Program-made: the position numbers and the translations under genes | Shown here: one piece after another, positions 33,960 to 44,993 of the stretch | Numbering within the stretch: position 1 is the first letter of the stretch | How the letters are laid out: every line of letters begins with the position of its first letter | NCBI RefSeq assembly: GCF_003096595.1 | Contig: NZ_QEKO01000001.1 | Span: forward strand, 1,403,834-1,467,833 | DNA: 64,000 nt | Direction of reading: 5' to 3' | Origin: Pusillimonas noertemannii | GTDB lineage: Bacteria > Pseudomonadota > Gammaproteobacteria > Burkholderiales > Burkholderiaceae_B | Notes under the pieces: generated by a model | The model's database searches: none | Seen by the model: only the letters and a program-made list of their open reading frames with translations | What the model was told of the DNA's origin: nothing

Positions 33960-35196
33960 GCCGCAGTTTCTGGATCCGCAGGGCGGCGGGCGGATGGCTG
34001 TCGTAGAAGGCCGAGTGCACCGGGTCGGGCGTCAGCGTGGCGGCGTTGTCGTCGTACAGCTTGACCAGGGCCGACACCAGGGCGTCGGCCGAGGACTGGC
34101 TGGCGGCGTAGCGGTCGGCCTGGAACTCGTCGCGGCGTGAAAACCAGCTTGCCAGCGGCGTGACCCAGAAGGTGAACACCGGCACGACCAGGAAGAACAG
34201 GATCAGGGCCAGGGCATCGTTGGGGCGGCCCAGTTGGGGAATGACGCCCAGGCCGGTGTAGAACCACACCTGTTGCGCCAGCCAGCCGAGCAGCGCGAAA
34301 AAGCCCAGGGCGGCAGCGAAGCTGACGGCCATGCGCTTGATGATGTGGCGATGCTTGAAGTGGCCCAGTTCGTGCGCCAGCACGGCTTCGATTTCCATGG
34401 GGTCGAGGCGCGCCAGCAGGGTGTCGAAGAACACGATGCGCCGGTTGCGGCCGAAACCGGTAAAGTAGGCATTGCCGTGGGCCGAGCGCCTGGAGCCGTC
34501 CATGACGAACAGGCCATTGAGCCTAAAGCCGCAGCGCTGCGCCAGGGCATTGACCCGCTCGGCCACGTCGGTATTTTGCAGCGGGGTGAACTTGTTGAAC
34601 AAGGGCGCGATCACCGTGGGAAACAGCCAGATGACCAGGAAATTGAAACCCACCCACACGGCCCAGGCCCACCATATCCAATGTTGCCCGGCATTGCCCA
34701 TGACCCACAGCACCAGGGCCACCAGCGGGGCGCCCAGAAGCAGGGTAAGCAGCAGGCCCTTGGCCAGGTCCGCCACGAACAGGCGGGGGGTTACGCGGTT
34801 GAAGCCGAAGCGGGCTTCCAGCCCGAACTTGCGCCAGACAGTGAAGGGCAGGCCCACCAGGCCCACGATGGCCACCACCGACCCGATCAGGGCCAGTTGG
34901 CGCCACATTTCGGAATCAATGGCCCGGCCCCACTGCAGGTCGAGCCATTGCAGGCCGCCCAGCAGAGTCAGCACCACCAGCAGCGCGGCTTCGACCAGGG
35001 TCTCGACCATGCCCAGCCTGACCTTGGCCAAGGTATAGTCGGCGGCACGCTGGTGGCTGCGCAGGCCGATGCGGTCGGCGAACTCGGCGGGCACCTGGTC
35101 GCGGTGCCGCAGCACGTGGCGCATCTGGCGCGACGCGACCCAGGCACGGGTGGCCAGATCGGCAAATAAAAAGGCAATGAACCACAAGGTAAACAT
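33949..35196 (-). CDS. M48 family metalloprotease (Ste24-type)
   Basis: A 415-aa membrane zinc protease. AVLAHELGHFKHRH provides HExxH and sits among several hydrophobic segments, with a second zinc-ligand Glu expected in SRRDEFQADRYAA. Size and layout match the Ste24/CAAX-protease group rather than the shorter HtpX. Its likely role is membrane protein quality control; farnesylated substrates are not expected in bacteria. Upstream and co-directional with rsgA; divergent from orn across about 47 bp. Confidence 0.92.
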   Translation of the reverse strand: MFTLWFIAFLFADLATRAWVASRQMRHVLRHRDQVPAEFADRIGLRSHQRAADYTLAKVRLGMVETLVEAALLVVLTLLGGLQWLDLQWGRAIDSEMWRQLALIGSVVAIVGLVGLPFTVWRKFGLEARFGFNRVTPRLFVADLAKGLLLTLLLGAPLVALVLWVMGNAGQHWIWWAWAVWVGFNFLVIWLFPTVIAPLFNKFTPLQNTDVAERVNALAQRCGFRLNGLFVMDGSRRSAHGNAYFTGFGRNRRIVFFDTLLARLDPMEIEAVLAHELGHFKHRHIIKRMAVSFAAALGFFALLGWLAQQVWFYTGLGVIPQLGRPNDALALILFFLVVPVFTFWVTPLASWFSRRDEFQADRYAASQSSADALVSALVKLYDDNAATLTPDPVHSAFYDSHPPAALRIQKLRHGA

Positions 35197-35243
35197 AAGC
35201 GGCCGGCAGGTATGAGAAAATCGCTTTTTTAAGGAAGGATTAT

Positions 35244-35789
35244 ATGGCGGTTAATGAACAGCGTCTGGTTTGGCTCGATCTCGAGATGACGGGCCTGGAC
35301 CCTGAAAAAGAACGCATCATCGAAGCGGCGGTGGTGGTGACCGAGCCCGACCTCACTTTCGTGGCCGAAGGGCCGGTGCTTGTCGTTCACCAAAGCGACG
35401 AGCTGCTGAACGCCATGGACAAATGGAACACGTCCACGCACGGCAAAAGCGGCCTCACCGACAAGGTCAAGGCCTCGACACTGACCGAAGAACAGGCCGA
35501 GGCCCAACTGCTGGCTTTTCTGTCGCAGCATGTTCCCGCGGGCAAGTCGCCGCTGTGCGGCAACACGGTGGGGCAAGACCGGCGCTTCCTGGTCAAGTAC
35601 ATGCCCCGGCTCGAGGCCTTCTTCCATTATCGCAATCTTGACGTCAGCACGCTCAAAGAGCTGGCCTTGCGCTGGAAGCCCGCGGTATACAGAAGCTTTG
35701 CCAAGCAAAGCCGCCACGAGGCCCTGGCCGACATCTACGAATCCATCGAAGAGCTCAAGCACTATCGCGAGCATTTCATCAAGCTATGA
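35244..35789 (+). CDS. orn: Oligoribonuclease
   Basis: A 181-aa DEDDh 3'-5' exonuclease. [20 protein letters not shown] (first Asp and Glu), [12 protein letters not shown] (middle Asp) and ..SRHEALADI (His and last Asp) form the active site. It degrades di- to pentaribonucleotides, including pGpG from c-di-GMP turnover, and is generally essential. AAGGAAGG precedes the start. Its stop overlaps the next start (ATGA). Confidence 0.97.
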   Translation: MAVNEQRLVWLDLEMTGLDPEKERIIEAAVVVTEPDLTFVAEGPVLVVHQSDELLNAMDKWNTSTHGKSGLTDKVKASTLTEEQAEAQLLAFLSQHVPAGKSPLCGNTVGQDRRFLVKYMPRLEAFFHYRNLDVSTLKELALRWKPAVYRSFAKQSRHEALADIYESIEELKHYREHFIKL

Positions 35790-36574
35790 CCTACGAAAAC
35801 ATATTGTTCGAGCTGCGGGACGGCATTGCGCGCCTTACGCTCAATCGTCCCGACAAGCTCAACAGCTTCACGGCCGACATGCATGCCGAGGTGGCCCAGG
35901 CGCTTGGCCGGGTCGAGCAAGAGGGCGCCCGCGTCCTGGTGCTTACCGGCAGCGGCCGGGGTTTTAGCGCCGGGCAGGATCTTTCTCAACGGGTTGTCAA
36001 AGAAGGCGCCCCCCCGGTCGATCTGGGCGCCAGCATCGAAAAATACTATGGGCCGCTGGTCAAGCGGCTGCGTGCGCTGCCCATGCCGGTGGTGGTGGGC
36101 GTGAACGGCGTGGCCGCCGGAGCGGGCGCCAACCTGGCCCTGGCCGGAGACATCGTCATCGCGCGTGCCTCGGCCAGCTTCATCCAGCCTTTCTGCCGGC
36201 TGGGCCTGCTGCCCGACACGGGCGGCACCTACGCCCTGCCGCGCCTGGTGGGGCCCGCCCGGGCCATGGGCCTGGCCATGCTGGGCGACAAGCTCAGCGC
36301 CGAGAAAGCCGCCCAGTGGGGCCTGATCTGGGAATGCGTGCCCGACGAACAGTTCGAGGCTCGGCTGCAAGAGCTGGCCGTGCATTTTTCCACCGCGCCC
36401 ACCATGGGCCTGGCCGCCACCAAGCAGGCGCTCAATCAAAGCCTGAACAACACCCTGGCGCAGCAGCTCGACCTGGAACGCGACCTCATGCGCGAACTGG
36501 GCCGCAGCCAAGACTACCAAGAGGGCGTGCAGGCCTTCCTGGGTAAGCGCAGCCCGGTGTTCAAGGGCCGCTAA
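35786..36574 (+). CDS. paaG: Enoyl-CoA hydratase/isomerase, probable PaaG (epoxyphenylacetyl-CoA isomerase)
   Basis: A 262-aa crotonase-fold enzyme. [14 protein letters not shown] (oxyanion hole) and [20 protein letters not shown], where the Asp serves as catalytic residue, match PaaG, which isomerises ring-epoxyphenylacetyl-CoA to an oxepin. The Glu residues of true enoyl-CoA hydratases are not in their usual places. No other paa genes are in the window, so a general enoyl-CoA isomerase role is also possible. Overlaps orn by 4 bp. Confidence 0.82.
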   Translation: MTYENILFELRDGIARLTLNRPDKLNSFTADMHAEVAQALGRVEQEGARVLVLTGSGRGFSAGQDLSQRVVKEGAPPVDLGASIEKYYGPLVKRLRALPMPVVVGVNGVAAGAGANLALAGDIVIARASASFIQPFCRLGLLPDTGGTYALPRLVGPARAMGLAMLGDKLSAEKAAQWGLIWECVPDEQFEARLQELAVHFSTAPTMGLAATKQALNQSLNNTLAQQLDLERDLMRELGRSQDYQEGVQAFLGKRSPVFKGR

Positions 36575-36579
36575 GCAAC

Positions 36580-37029
36580 ATGAACCTGCCTCCTTCCGTC
36601 GCCATCGCGGGCATAGGCACCGACATCGTGCGGGTCGATCGCGTGCAGGGCGTTTTCCAGCGCCAGGGGCTCAAGTTCGCCCAACGCATATTGGGCGACC
36701 AGGAATACGCGGTGTTCCAGCGCCGTCACCAGCGCGACCCCAATCGGGGCATGCGCTACCTGGCCACCCGGTTTGCGGCCAAAGAGGCGTTTTCAAAAGC
36801 CATAGGCCTGGGCATGCATGCGCCCATGTCATGGCGCCTGATGCAGGCGTTGAATGCGCCGGGGGGCAGGCCGGTCGTGCGGCTGGACGGCGCCCTGGCG
36901 CACTGGTATGCGGCGCGCTACGGCGCCGCCCACATTTCCCTCAGCGACGAAAGCGACACGGCCATGGCCTTCGTGGTGATCGAGCCGCTGCCCAATACGG
37001 ATTCCACTTTTCATGACACGCAACCCTAG
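36580..37029 (+). CDS. acpS: Holo-[acyl-carrier-protein] synthase
   Basis: A 149-aa phosphopantetheinyl transferase. [14 protein letters not shown] holds the Mg-binding Asp, and [20 protein letters not shown] the conserved Glu and Lys. It transfers 4'-phosphopantetheine from CoA to apo-ACP for fatty acid synthesis. It overlaps nagZ by 17 bp and lies 5 bp after the PaaG-like gene, within one operon running from orn to pgsA. Confidence 0.96.
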   Translation: MNLPPSVAIAGIGTDIVRVDRVQGVFQRQGLKFAQRILGDQEYAVFQRRHQRDPNRGMRYLATRFAAKEAFSKAIGLGMHAPMSWRLMQALNAPGGRPVVRLDGALAHWYAARYGAAHISLSDESDTAMAFVVIEPLPNTDSTFHDTQP

Positions 37030-38086
37030 CCCCGACAACGCCGATTCCACCGTCCTGCCCCCGGGGCCCGTCATGGTCGACGTCGAGGGTACGGAACTGA
37101 CCGAACATGAAAGGCAGCGTCTGCGCCACCCCCTGGTGGGCGGCGTCATCCTGTTCGCGCGCAACTTCAGCGGCCGCGAACAGCTTGCCGCCCTGTGCCG
37201 CGACATTCACGCGGCGCGCGACGAGCCCCTGCTCATCGCCGTCGACCACGAGGGCGGCCGGGTGCAGCGCTTTCGCAGCGACGGCTTCACGGCCTTGCCG
37301 CCCATGTCGGCCTTTGGCGAGATATGGATGGACGATTCGCTGGCCGCCATGCGCCTGGCCACTGAAACGGGCTACGTGCTGGGCGCCGAGCTGCGCGCCT
37401 GCGGCGTCGACCTTAGCTTTACGCCTGTGCTCGACCTTGATTACGGGGGCAGCCAGGTGATCGGCAACCGGGCCTTCCATCGCGAGCCCCAGGTGGTGGC
37501 CATGCTGGCCAGGGCCCTGATACAGGGCTTGATGCTGTCGGGCATGGCCGCCTGCGGCAAGCATTTTCCCGGCCATGGTTTCGTGCAGGCCGATTCGCAC
37601 CACGAAATTCCCGTGGACGAGCGCAGCTTCGAGGAAATCATGCAGGAAGACGCGGCCCCCTACGGCTGGCTGGGCGACATGGTGCTGCCCTCGGTCATGC
37701 CGGCCCACGTCATCTATCCCAAGGTCGACGCAAGCCCCGCGGGCTTTTCGCGCTACTGGATACAGACCGTGCTGCGCGACAATCTGGCTTATGATGGCGT
37801 GGTGTTTTCCGACGACCTGACCATGGAAGGCGCTACCGTGGCGGGCGATATCCTGGCCCGCGCGCAGGCCGCACTGGCGGCGGGCTGCGACATGGTGCTG
37901 GTGTGCAACCGCCCCGACCTTGCCGACGAGCTGCTGGGGCGCCTGCGGCACGAGCCTTCGCCGGCCTCGCAGCAGCGCATCCGCCGCCTCATGCCGCGCC
38001 AGCCCGCACCCGACTGGCAGACACTGCAGAGCCTTGCCCGTTACCAGTATGCCCGACAGCTTCAATCTCAAATCGTTCCTGGCTGA
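37013..38086 (+). CDS. nagZ: Beta-N-acetylhexosaminidase (GH3)
   Basis: A 357-aa GH3 glycosidase. [32 protein letters not shown] (the His-Asp general acid/base loop) and [10 protein letters not shown] (nucleophile Asp) are diagnostic. It removes GlcNAc from GlcNAc-anhydroMurNAc peptides in cell-wall recycling, generating the AmpR inducers. Internal start: it begins 17 bp inside acpS and ends 38 bp inside uvrC. Confidence 0.95.
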   Translation: MTRNPSPDNADSTVLPPGPVMVDVEGTELTEHERQRLRHPLVGGVILFARNFSGREQLAALCRDIHAARDEPLLIAVDHEGGRVQRFRSDGFTALPPMSAFGEIWMDDSLAAMRLATETGYVLGAELRACGVDLSFTPVLDLDYGGSQVIGNRAFHREPQVVAMLARALIQGLMLSGMAACGKHFPGHGFVQADSHHEIPVDERSFEEIMQEDAAPYGWLGDMVLPSVMPAHVIYPKVDASPAGFSRYWIQTVLRDNLAYDGVVFSDDLTMEGATVAGDILARAQAALAAGCDMVLVCNRPDLADELLGRLRHEPSPASQQRIRRLMPRQPAPDWQTLQSLARYQYARQLQSQIVPG

Positions 38087-39875
38087 CCTGCCACCCTTGC
38101 CGGGCGTGTACCGGCACCTCGATGCCAAGGACGAGGTGCTTTACGTCGGCAAGGCCAGCAACCTCAAGAAGCGGGTCTCGTCGTACTTCCAGAAGAACCT
38201 GGCCAGCCCGCGCATCGCCCACATGGTGGCCAGGGTGGCGCGCGTCGAGGTTACGGTCACGCGCTCCGAGGCCGAGGCGCTGCTGCTTGAAAACAACCTC
38301 ATCAAGCGGCTGCACCCGCGCTACAACATTCTGTTTCGCGACGACAAGTCGTACCCCTTCCTGCACATCACCGGGCACGAGGCGCCCCGCATTGCCTACT
38401 ATCGGGGCAGCACCAGCGGCAAAGGCCGCTATTTCGGGCCTTATCCCAATGCCTGGGCGGTGCGCGAAACCATCCAAATACTGCAAAGGGTGTTTCGCCT
38501 GCGCACCTGCGAAGACAGCGTCTACGCCAACCGTTCGCGCCCTTGTCTACTGCACCAGATCGCGCGCTGTTCGGCGCCCTGTGTGGGGCTGATCTCGGCC
38601 GCCGACTACCAGGCCGACGTCGAGCGAGCCATCCGCTTTCTTGACGGCCACGCCAAGGAGGTGCTGGACGACATCGAGCAGCGCATGCTTCGGGCTTCCG
38701 ACGAGCTCGATTTTGAACAGGCCGCCGTGCTGCGCGACCAGATGGGTGCACTGGCCCGGGTCCTGCAGCAGCAGACCATGGAGCAGGTGGGCAGCGACGA
38801 TGTCGACATCATCGCCGTCGTGGCCGCGGGGGGAAGGGTGTGCGTCAACCTCGCCATGGTGCGGGGCGGCCGCCATCTGGGCGATCGGGCCTTCTTCCCC
38901 ACCCATGCCGACGGCGACGAGCCGGGCGACGTGCTGGCCGCCTTCGTGGCCCAGCATTATGTGGACGGGGGCTTGCCGCCCCTGCTGGTGTGTTCGCACA
39001 AGCTGCCCGACCCGGGCCTGCTCAAGCTGCTGGCCGAGCAGACGGGCGTCAAGGCGCGCATGCTGACCCGCCCGCAGGGCGTGCGCCGCACTTGGCTCGA
39101 GCAGGCGCAGAAAAATGCCGAGATGGCCCTGGCGCGCATGCTGACCGAATCCAGCGCCCGTTCGGCGCGCACGCTGGCGCTGGCCGAGGCGCTGGACCTG
39201 GACACCGACGAGGCGGCGCTGGACGCCATGCATATCGAGTGCTTCGACATCAGCCACACGGCCGGCGAGGCCACCCAGGCCTCTTGCGTGGTCTACCGGC
39301 ATCACGACATGCAGCCCTCGCTGTATCGCCGATACAACATTGCCGGCGTGACGCCGGGCGACGACTACGCCGCCATGCGGCAGGTGCTCACCCGGCGCTT
39401 CAGCCGCGTCGCCGACGGCGACGCCGAACTGCCCACCCTGGTGCTGATCGACGGCGGCAAGGGCCAGGTCGAGGTGGCGCGCCAGGTGTTTGCCGAGTTC
39501 GGGCTGGACATCCACGTCATCGTGGGCGTGGCCAAGGGGGAAGGGCGCAAGGTGGGCCTGGAAACCCTGGTCTTTGCCGACGGGCGCAGCCCGGTGGCCC
39601 TGGGCGGTGAATCGGCGGCCCTGATGCTGGTGGCGCAGATACGCGACGAGGCGCACCGCTTTGCCATCACCGGCATGCGGGCGCGGCGCGCCAAGGCGCG
39701 CAATGTGTCGCGGCTTGAGGAAATCGAGGGCGTGGGCGCCCGCCGCCGGCAGAAGCTGCTGGCCCGCTTCGGTGGCTTTTCGGGGGTGGTGGCCGCCAGC
39801 GAGGACGATCTGCGCTCGGTCGAAGGCATTTCAGACGAACTTGCCGAGCGAATCTATCAGGCGCTGCGCAGTTAG
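38049..39875 (+). CDS. uvrC: UvrABC system protein C
   Basis: A 608-aa nucleotide-excision-repair endonuclease. N-terminal GIY-YIG nuclease ([32 protein letters not shown]), UVR motif near residue 210, the RNase-H-like 5'-nuclease domain ([31 protein letters not shown]) and tandem C-terminal HhH motifs. It makes both incisions around a UvrB-marked lesion. No LexA box is visible before it; it is carried by the acpS-nagZ operon. The ATG at 38049 gives the family N-terminus, and longer frames run through nagZ. Confidence 0.97.
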   Translation: MPDSFNLKSFLADLPPLPGVYRHLDAKDEVLYVGKASNLKKRVSSYFQKNLASPRIAHMVARVARVEVTVTRSEAEALLLENNLIKRLHPRYNILFRDDKSYPFLHITGHEAPRIAYYRGSTSGKGRYFGPYPNAWAVRETIQILQRVFRLRTCEDSVYANRSRPCLLHQIARCSAPCVGLISAADYQADVERAIRFLDGHAKEVLDDIEQRMLRASDELDFEQAAVLRDQMGALARVLQQQTMEQVGSDDVDIIAVVAAGGRVCVNLAMVRGGRHLGDRAFFPTHADGDEPGDVLAAFVAQHYVDGGLPPLLVCSHKLPDPGLLKLLAEQTGVKARMLTRPQGVRRTWLEQAQKNAEMALARMLTESSARSARTLALAEALDLDTDEAALDAMHIECFDISHTAGEATQASCVVYRHHDMQPSLYRRYNIAGVTPGDDYAAMRQVLTRRFSRVADGDAELPTLVLIDGGKGQVEVARQVFAEFGLDIHVIVGVAKGEGRKVGLETLVFADGRSPVALGGESAALMLVAQIRDEAHRFAITGMRARRAKARNVSRLEEIEGVGARRRQKLLARFGGFSGVVAASEDDLRSVEGISDELAERIYQALRS

Positions 39876-39894
39876 CGATGGTAGTATTATCCCT

Positions 39895-40476
39895 ATGCCT
39901 TTGAACTTCCCAATCGTGCTCACGTGGCTGCGCATTGCCATGATCCCGCTGCTCGTGGCGCTGTTCTACGTGCCCCACGATTGGCTGCCCCCAACCTCCC
40001 GCGACACCATCGCTGCGCTGGCCTTCATCTTTGCCGCGCTGACCGACTGGTTCGACGGCTGGCTGGCGCGCCGCTGGAACCAGACCTCTTCCTTCGGCGC
40101 CTTTCTCGACCCGGTGGCCGACAAGCTCATGGTGTGCACGGCGCTGCTCATCCTGCTCGACCTGAACCGGGTCGACGCCGTCATAGCGCTGATCATCATC
40201 GGGCGCGAAATCACCATCTCGGCGCTGCGCGAATGGATGGCCAAGATCGGCGCCAGCGGCAGCGTGGCCGTGCATTGGCTGGGCAAGTTCAAGACCGGGG
40301 CGCAAATGGTGGCGATTCCGTGCCTGCTGTACTGGCAAGAGCTGTTCGGGGTGTCCAGCGTATGGGTGGGCCACGTGCTGATCGTGGTGGCGGCCATACT
40401 GACCATCTGGTCGATGTGCTATTACCTGCGCCGCGCCTGGCCCCAGATACGCGACCGTGCCGGCCGCGATGTTTAA
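39895..40476 (+). CDS. pgsA: CDP-diacylglycerol--glycerol-3-phosphate 3-phosphatidyltransferase
   Basis: A 193-aa integral membrane enzyme with the CDP-alcohol phosphatidyltransferase motif DWFDGWLARRWNQTSSFGAFLDPVADK (D-G-x2-A-R-x8-G-x3-D-x3-D). It makes phosphatidylglycerol phosphate, the committed step to PG and cardiolipin. Located 20 bp after uvrC, as in many proteobacteria (uvrC-pgsA). Confidence 0.96.
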   Translation: MPLNFPIVLTWLRIAMIPLLVALFYVPHDWLPPTSRDTIAALAFIFAALTDWFDGWLARRWNQTSSFGAFLDPVADKLMVCTALLILLDLNRVDAVIALIIIGREITISALREWMAKIGASGSVAVHWLGKFKTGAQMVAIPCLLYWQELFGVSSVWVGHVLIVVAAILTIWSMCYYLRRAWPQIRDRAGRDV

Positions 40477-40495
40477 CCGCATTTAAGATTTCATC

Positions 40496-41779
40496 ATGGT
40501 AGCAACCACTTTCGATCAATTCGCCGATACGCCGGCCATCAAGCGCCGCGACTGGAAAATCATAGGCCTTATCGGCGCAGGGCACTCTTGCTCTCACTTC
40601 TTCCAGCTGGTCTTTCCCACTCTGTTCCTGCCCCTGGCCGCCGAGTTCGGCTTCGACTTCGTGCAGCTGGGCCTGCTGGCCTCGATGTTCTTCGTCGTTT
40701 CCAGCCTGGGCCAGGCCTCGTCGGGCTTCGTTGTCGACCGCATCGGCCCCACCCCGGTATTGCGCTTCGGCCTGGCCTGCTTCGTGGTCTCGGGCGTGCT
40801 CATCGGGCTCTCGACCAACTACGCCATGCTGATGCTGGCCGCCATCATCGGCGGCGCCGGCAACTCCGTCTTCCATCCGGTTGATTTCTCCATCATCAAC
40901 CACCGCGTCAGTTCGCGCCGGCTGGGGCACGCCTTCAGCACCCACGGCTTTACCGGCAACCTGGGCTGGGCCCTGACCCCGGTATTCATGACCACCCTCA
41001 TCCACCTGGGCGACTGGCGCCTTGCCGCCTTCGGCGCCGCCGGCCTGGTGGCCGCCGTGCTCTTCCTTATCTGGATAGGCCGCGACCTGCTGGCCGGCCG
41101 CAACGAAGAGCGCCCCGCGGCCAAGCCCAAGGCCGGTGAAACCCCCGACCTGGCCCAGCAGTCGGTGGGGCGCACCCTGGCCACGCTGCTGGTGCAGCCC
41201 GCCCTGTGGGGCGCCTTCTTCTTCTTTGCCTGCACCTCCATCGCCCTGTCCGCCGTCCAGAACTTCACCATTCCCATGCTGGGCGACGTCTACGGCATCG
41301 ACAAGGTCATGGCCGGCACCACGCTTTCCGGCTACATGTTGGCCTCGGCCCTGGGCATGATCGCCGGCGGCTTCCTCGTCAACGCCACCCCCAACACCGA
41401 GCGCACCGTCGCCCTGTCCCTCATCGCCGCCGGCGCGCTGCTGGTGCTGCTGGCCTCCGGCGTGCTCATCTCGCCCCTGGCCATGATCGTAGTCGGCCTG
41501 GCCGGCTTCTGCGCCGGCGTCTCCACCCCCTCGCGCGACATGCTCATCCGCCGGGTCACCCCCAAGGGCGCCACCGGCACCGTCTACGGCCTGGTCTATT
41601 CCGGCATGGACGTCGGCGCCTCGCTGGGCCCCGTCGGCTTCGGCCTGATGCTCGACGCCGGCCACACCCAGGGCCCCTGGATAGGCGCCGCCATCGCCTT
41701 CGTCGCCGCTTCCGGCCTGGCCATGATGGTCGCCCGCTCCGTCAACGCCCGCACCAGCCCGCAAGCCGTGGCGGGGTAG
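40496..41779 (+). CDS. MFS transporter, fosmidomycin-resistance-like
   Basis: A 427-aa protein with 12 predicted helices. GAGHSCSHFFQLVFPTLFLPLAAEFGF and VFHPVDFSIINHRVSSRRLGHAFSTHGFTGNLGWALTP resemble the Fsr subfamily of drug exporters more than sugar or aromatic acid carriers. Substrate unknown. It lies 20 bp after pgsA and may be its read-through partner; a strong terminator follows. Confidence 0.85.
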   Translation: MVATTFDQFADTPAIKRRDWKIIGLIGAGHSCSHFFQLVFPTLFLPLAAEFGFDFVQLGLLASMFFVVSSLGQASSGFVVDRIGPTPVLRFGLACFVVSGVLIGLSTNYAMLMLAAIIGGAGNSVFHPVDFSIINHRVSSRRLGHAFSTHGFTGNLGWALTPVFMTTLIHLGDWRLAAFGAAGLVAAVLFLIWIGRDLLAGRNEERPAAKPKAGETPDLAQQSVGRTLATLLVQPALWGAFFFFACTSIALSAVQNFTIPMLGDVYGIDKVMAGTTLSGYMLASALGMIAGGFLVNATPNTERTVALSLIAAGALLVLLASGVLISPLAMIVVGLAGFCAGVSTPSRDMLIRRVTPKGATGTVYGLVYSGMDVGASLGPVGFGLMLDAGHTQGPWIGAAIAFVAASGLAMMVARSVNARTSPQAVAG

Positions 41780-41823
41780 CTGCCCCGCGCTGGCGGTTCG
41801 TTCCCGAACTACCTTCATTTTGT

Positions 41824-41860
41824 AAAAAGCCCATCCTGAATATTCCGGATGGGCTTTTTT
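41824..41860. terminator. Rho-independent terminator after the MFS gene
   Basis: AAGCCCATCC (41827-41836) pairs with GGATGGGCTT (41847-41856), flanked by A-run and T-run, so it can act on both strands. Confidence 0.92.
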
Positions 41861-41951
41861 CAATCGATGAGTGTGCCCCGACGCTTGGCACTAAGAGGTA
41901 TTGCCTGAGGAAGCACTGGGTTCGCAATGCCCTCGCGTTACTCAATTGCAA

Positions 41952-42167
41952 GCCGGTGGCGAGGCTAGGGTTTCCAGCGGGCGTCGGAGGGCGCCGTGTT
42001 CAGCGCGTTTGTGCGGGGGCAGTCGGCGGGGGTTTGTTCGAGTCCCGAAGCGCGTAGCGCTGAGGTCGAGTTCTCCCGCCGCCCGTGCAAACGCGCTGAA
42101 CACGGGGAGTTCGGCCACGGGCCGAACCGCCCGACCGCCCGCTGGAAACCCTAGCCTCGCCGCCGGC
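41952..42167 (+). repeat. Structured palindromic element, copy 3 (large, branched)
   Basis: A 26-bp perfect outer stem (41958-41983 with 42136-42161), capped by GCCGG/CCGGC, encloses the same core as copies 1 and 2: GGGCGTCGGAGGGCGCCG (41979-41996) and ACCGCCCGACCGCCCG (42126-42141). Between them lies a second 24-bp stem (41994-42017 with 42082-42105) with two G-U pairs in the plus orientation, and a small hairpin GTTCGGC/GCCGAAC (42109-42127). The core is conserved, the arms are not. I see no gene in 41861-42353. Confidence 0.75.
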
Positions 42168-42353
42168 GCTTTAGAACCCAAACGAACGCAGCTCCATGCA
42201 AGCAAGCTCAACGAATGAAAGCAAATGCCCAGAAGCGTATCGCGACGAACCAGTTCGTACATGAATCGAGGCGAGCTTTCCGTTCATCAAGATGAGAAGG
42301 GCAACTCAAATTGAACCCTGGCTGCAATGAACAGCAGCCTTGGCCTGCACTGC

Positions 42354-43175
42354 CTACTGACGAACAGTCCGCACCTGCGAAACCTCAACTTTCGAACTGG
42401 CCCGCCAAGGATTGATGTCCAGCCCCCCGCGCCGCGTATAGCGCGCATACACCAGCAAAGACTCGGGCCGGCAGATCCGCCAGATATCGCAGTACATCTT
42501 CTCGACGCAATGCTCATGAAATTCATCATGCCGGCGCAGCGACACAATGTACTTCAGCAGCGCCGCCCGGTCGATCTGCGGCCCCGTGTAGCGGACCTGC
42601 ACACTTGCCCAGTCCGGCTGGCCCGTGACCGGGCAATTGGACTTCAATAGATCGGACACCAGCGTTTCCTCGACCACCGCCCCGCCGGGCACGCAGCGCA
42701 GCAGTTCGGGCGAAGGCGTGTATACCTCGATCTCCACATCGATATCATCGATGTTCTCGCCCTCGAGCGCCTCATATCCTTGCCCCGCCTGCCTGCCCAC
42801 ACGCGTGATTTCGACCTCTACCGTCGCACCGCAGGCCGCGGCCAGGTCTGCGCGCATCCGCTCGCCCACCTCTTGCTCGTTCGCGAACCGCTCGTCATTG
42901 AACGAATTCAGATAAAGCTTGAACGACTTCGACTCCACCAGCCTGGGGCTGCTGTGGGGAAAGACGAAGCGCGCCGTCGCCACAATGGGCTTGCCCCGTG
43001 GGTTGAGCCAGGAGATTTCATAGGCGTTCCAGATGTCGGCTCCGGCCCAGTCGGGCAGCGGGCCCAGGGTCTGGCGATTGGGGGCCCGGTCGATGGGGAA
43101 CAGCAGCTTGGGATCGTAGGACGTGGGGTAGACCACTTCCTGCCCCAGGGGCGCATGGATGAGAGGCGTATTCAT
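42354..43175 (-). CDS. queF: NADPH-dependent 7-cyano-7-deazaguanine reductase QueF (long form)
   Basis: A 273-aa two-module T-fold enzyme. LKSNCPVTGQPDW contains the catalytic Cys and Asp, and FHEHCVEKMYCDIW the substrate-binding Glu/His region of the C-terminal half; the N-terminal half has ESKSFKLYLNSFNDERF, the QueF motif. It reduces preQ0 to preQ1 in queuosine synthesis. The start at 43175 (MNTPLIHAPLG) fits the family; no clear ribosome binding site is seen. queH, another queuosine gene, lies at the right end of the window. Confidence 0.95.
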   Translation of the reverse strand: MNTPLIHAPLGQEVVYPTSYDPKLLFPIDRAPNRQTLGPLPDWAGADIWNAYEISWLNPRGKPIVATARFVFPHSSPRLVESKSFKLYLNSFNDERFANEQEVGERMRADLAAACGATVEVEITRVGRQAGQGYEALEGENIDDIDVEIEVYTPSPELLRCVPGGAVVEETLVSDLLKSNCPVTGQPDWASVQVRYTGPQIDRAALLKYIVSLRRHDEFHEHCVEKMYCDIWRICRPESLLVYARYTRRGGLDINPWRASSKVEVSQVRTVRQ

Positions 43176-43355
43176 GAGACGAATTGTAGCCCGCGCAGCC
43201 GTAGCCACAGATGAATTTCACAATGTGGAAGAAAAAGACCGCCATATGAAAACCCCGTGCTGCAGGGCAGCGCAGCATCTTTCATAAAGGAGAAAATCGT
43301 TTTGCATTATGGAATGAATTTATTATTTCATTGATTTTAAAAGAAAATATTTTTA

Positions 43356-43369
43356 GTCTTATATAAGAC
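43356..43369. promoter_or_regulatory. Perfect 14-bp palindrome in the AT-rich aceA upstream region
   Basis: GTCTTATATAAGAC lies about 80 bp before aceA in a markedly AT-rich stretch (43280-43380) within high-G+C surroundings. The symmetry suggests an operator for a dimeric regulator of isocitrate lyase. The regulator is unknown. Confidence 0.5.
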
Positions 43370-43450
43370 ATAAGTGTGTTTTGCTTTGCACAAGAGGCGT
43401 AGAATTTTTTCCATACCCGGTCTCTTTTTTCACTCATCAGGAGCAAAACC

Positions 43451-44773
<1,323 letters not shown>

Positions 44774-44806
44774 TCCGGGCCTTGCCGTCCCGGCATGCGA
44801 AGAGAA

Positions 44807-44835
44807 GGGGGCGCGGCGTGGCCGCGCCCCTTTTT
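44807..44835 (+). terminator. Rho-independent terminator after aceA
   Basis: A G+C-rich stem (GGGGCGCGGC / GCCGCGCCCC) with a 3-nt loop, followed by five T. Confidence 0.9.
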
Positions 44836-44941
44836 GCATCGGCGGCGGGGCTGCCGCCCGCCTGTGAAAGGTTGGGGCGGAGAAAAGACGGCAGGGCGGA
44901 CAGGACGATAGCGCGTGTTCGGTACGGGAACATGCCGTGCC

Positions 44942-44990
44942 TTGATCTATATCAAGGCGGCACGCGCGGGGCAACGCTATAGTTCGTCAC
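44942..44990 (+). promoter_or_regulatory. Class II FNR/ANR promoter of the cbb3 oxidase locus
   Basis: TTGATCTATATCAA (44942-44955) is a perfect FNR box. A -10 element TATAGT (44978-44983) puts the start near 44990, and the box centre at 44948.5 is then at -41.5, the exact position of class II FNR activation. The first gene starts at 44994, so its mRNA would have almost no leader. The FNR protein encoded at 51632-52360 has the matching recognition residues. Confidence 0.88.
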
Positions 44991-44993
44991 ACC

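Noticed and set aside
42031..42049. GGTTTGTTCGAGTCCCGAA inside element 3 looks like a tRNA T-arm
   Set aside because: No acceptor stem, anticodon arm or D-arm can be formed around it; it belongs to the palindromic element.
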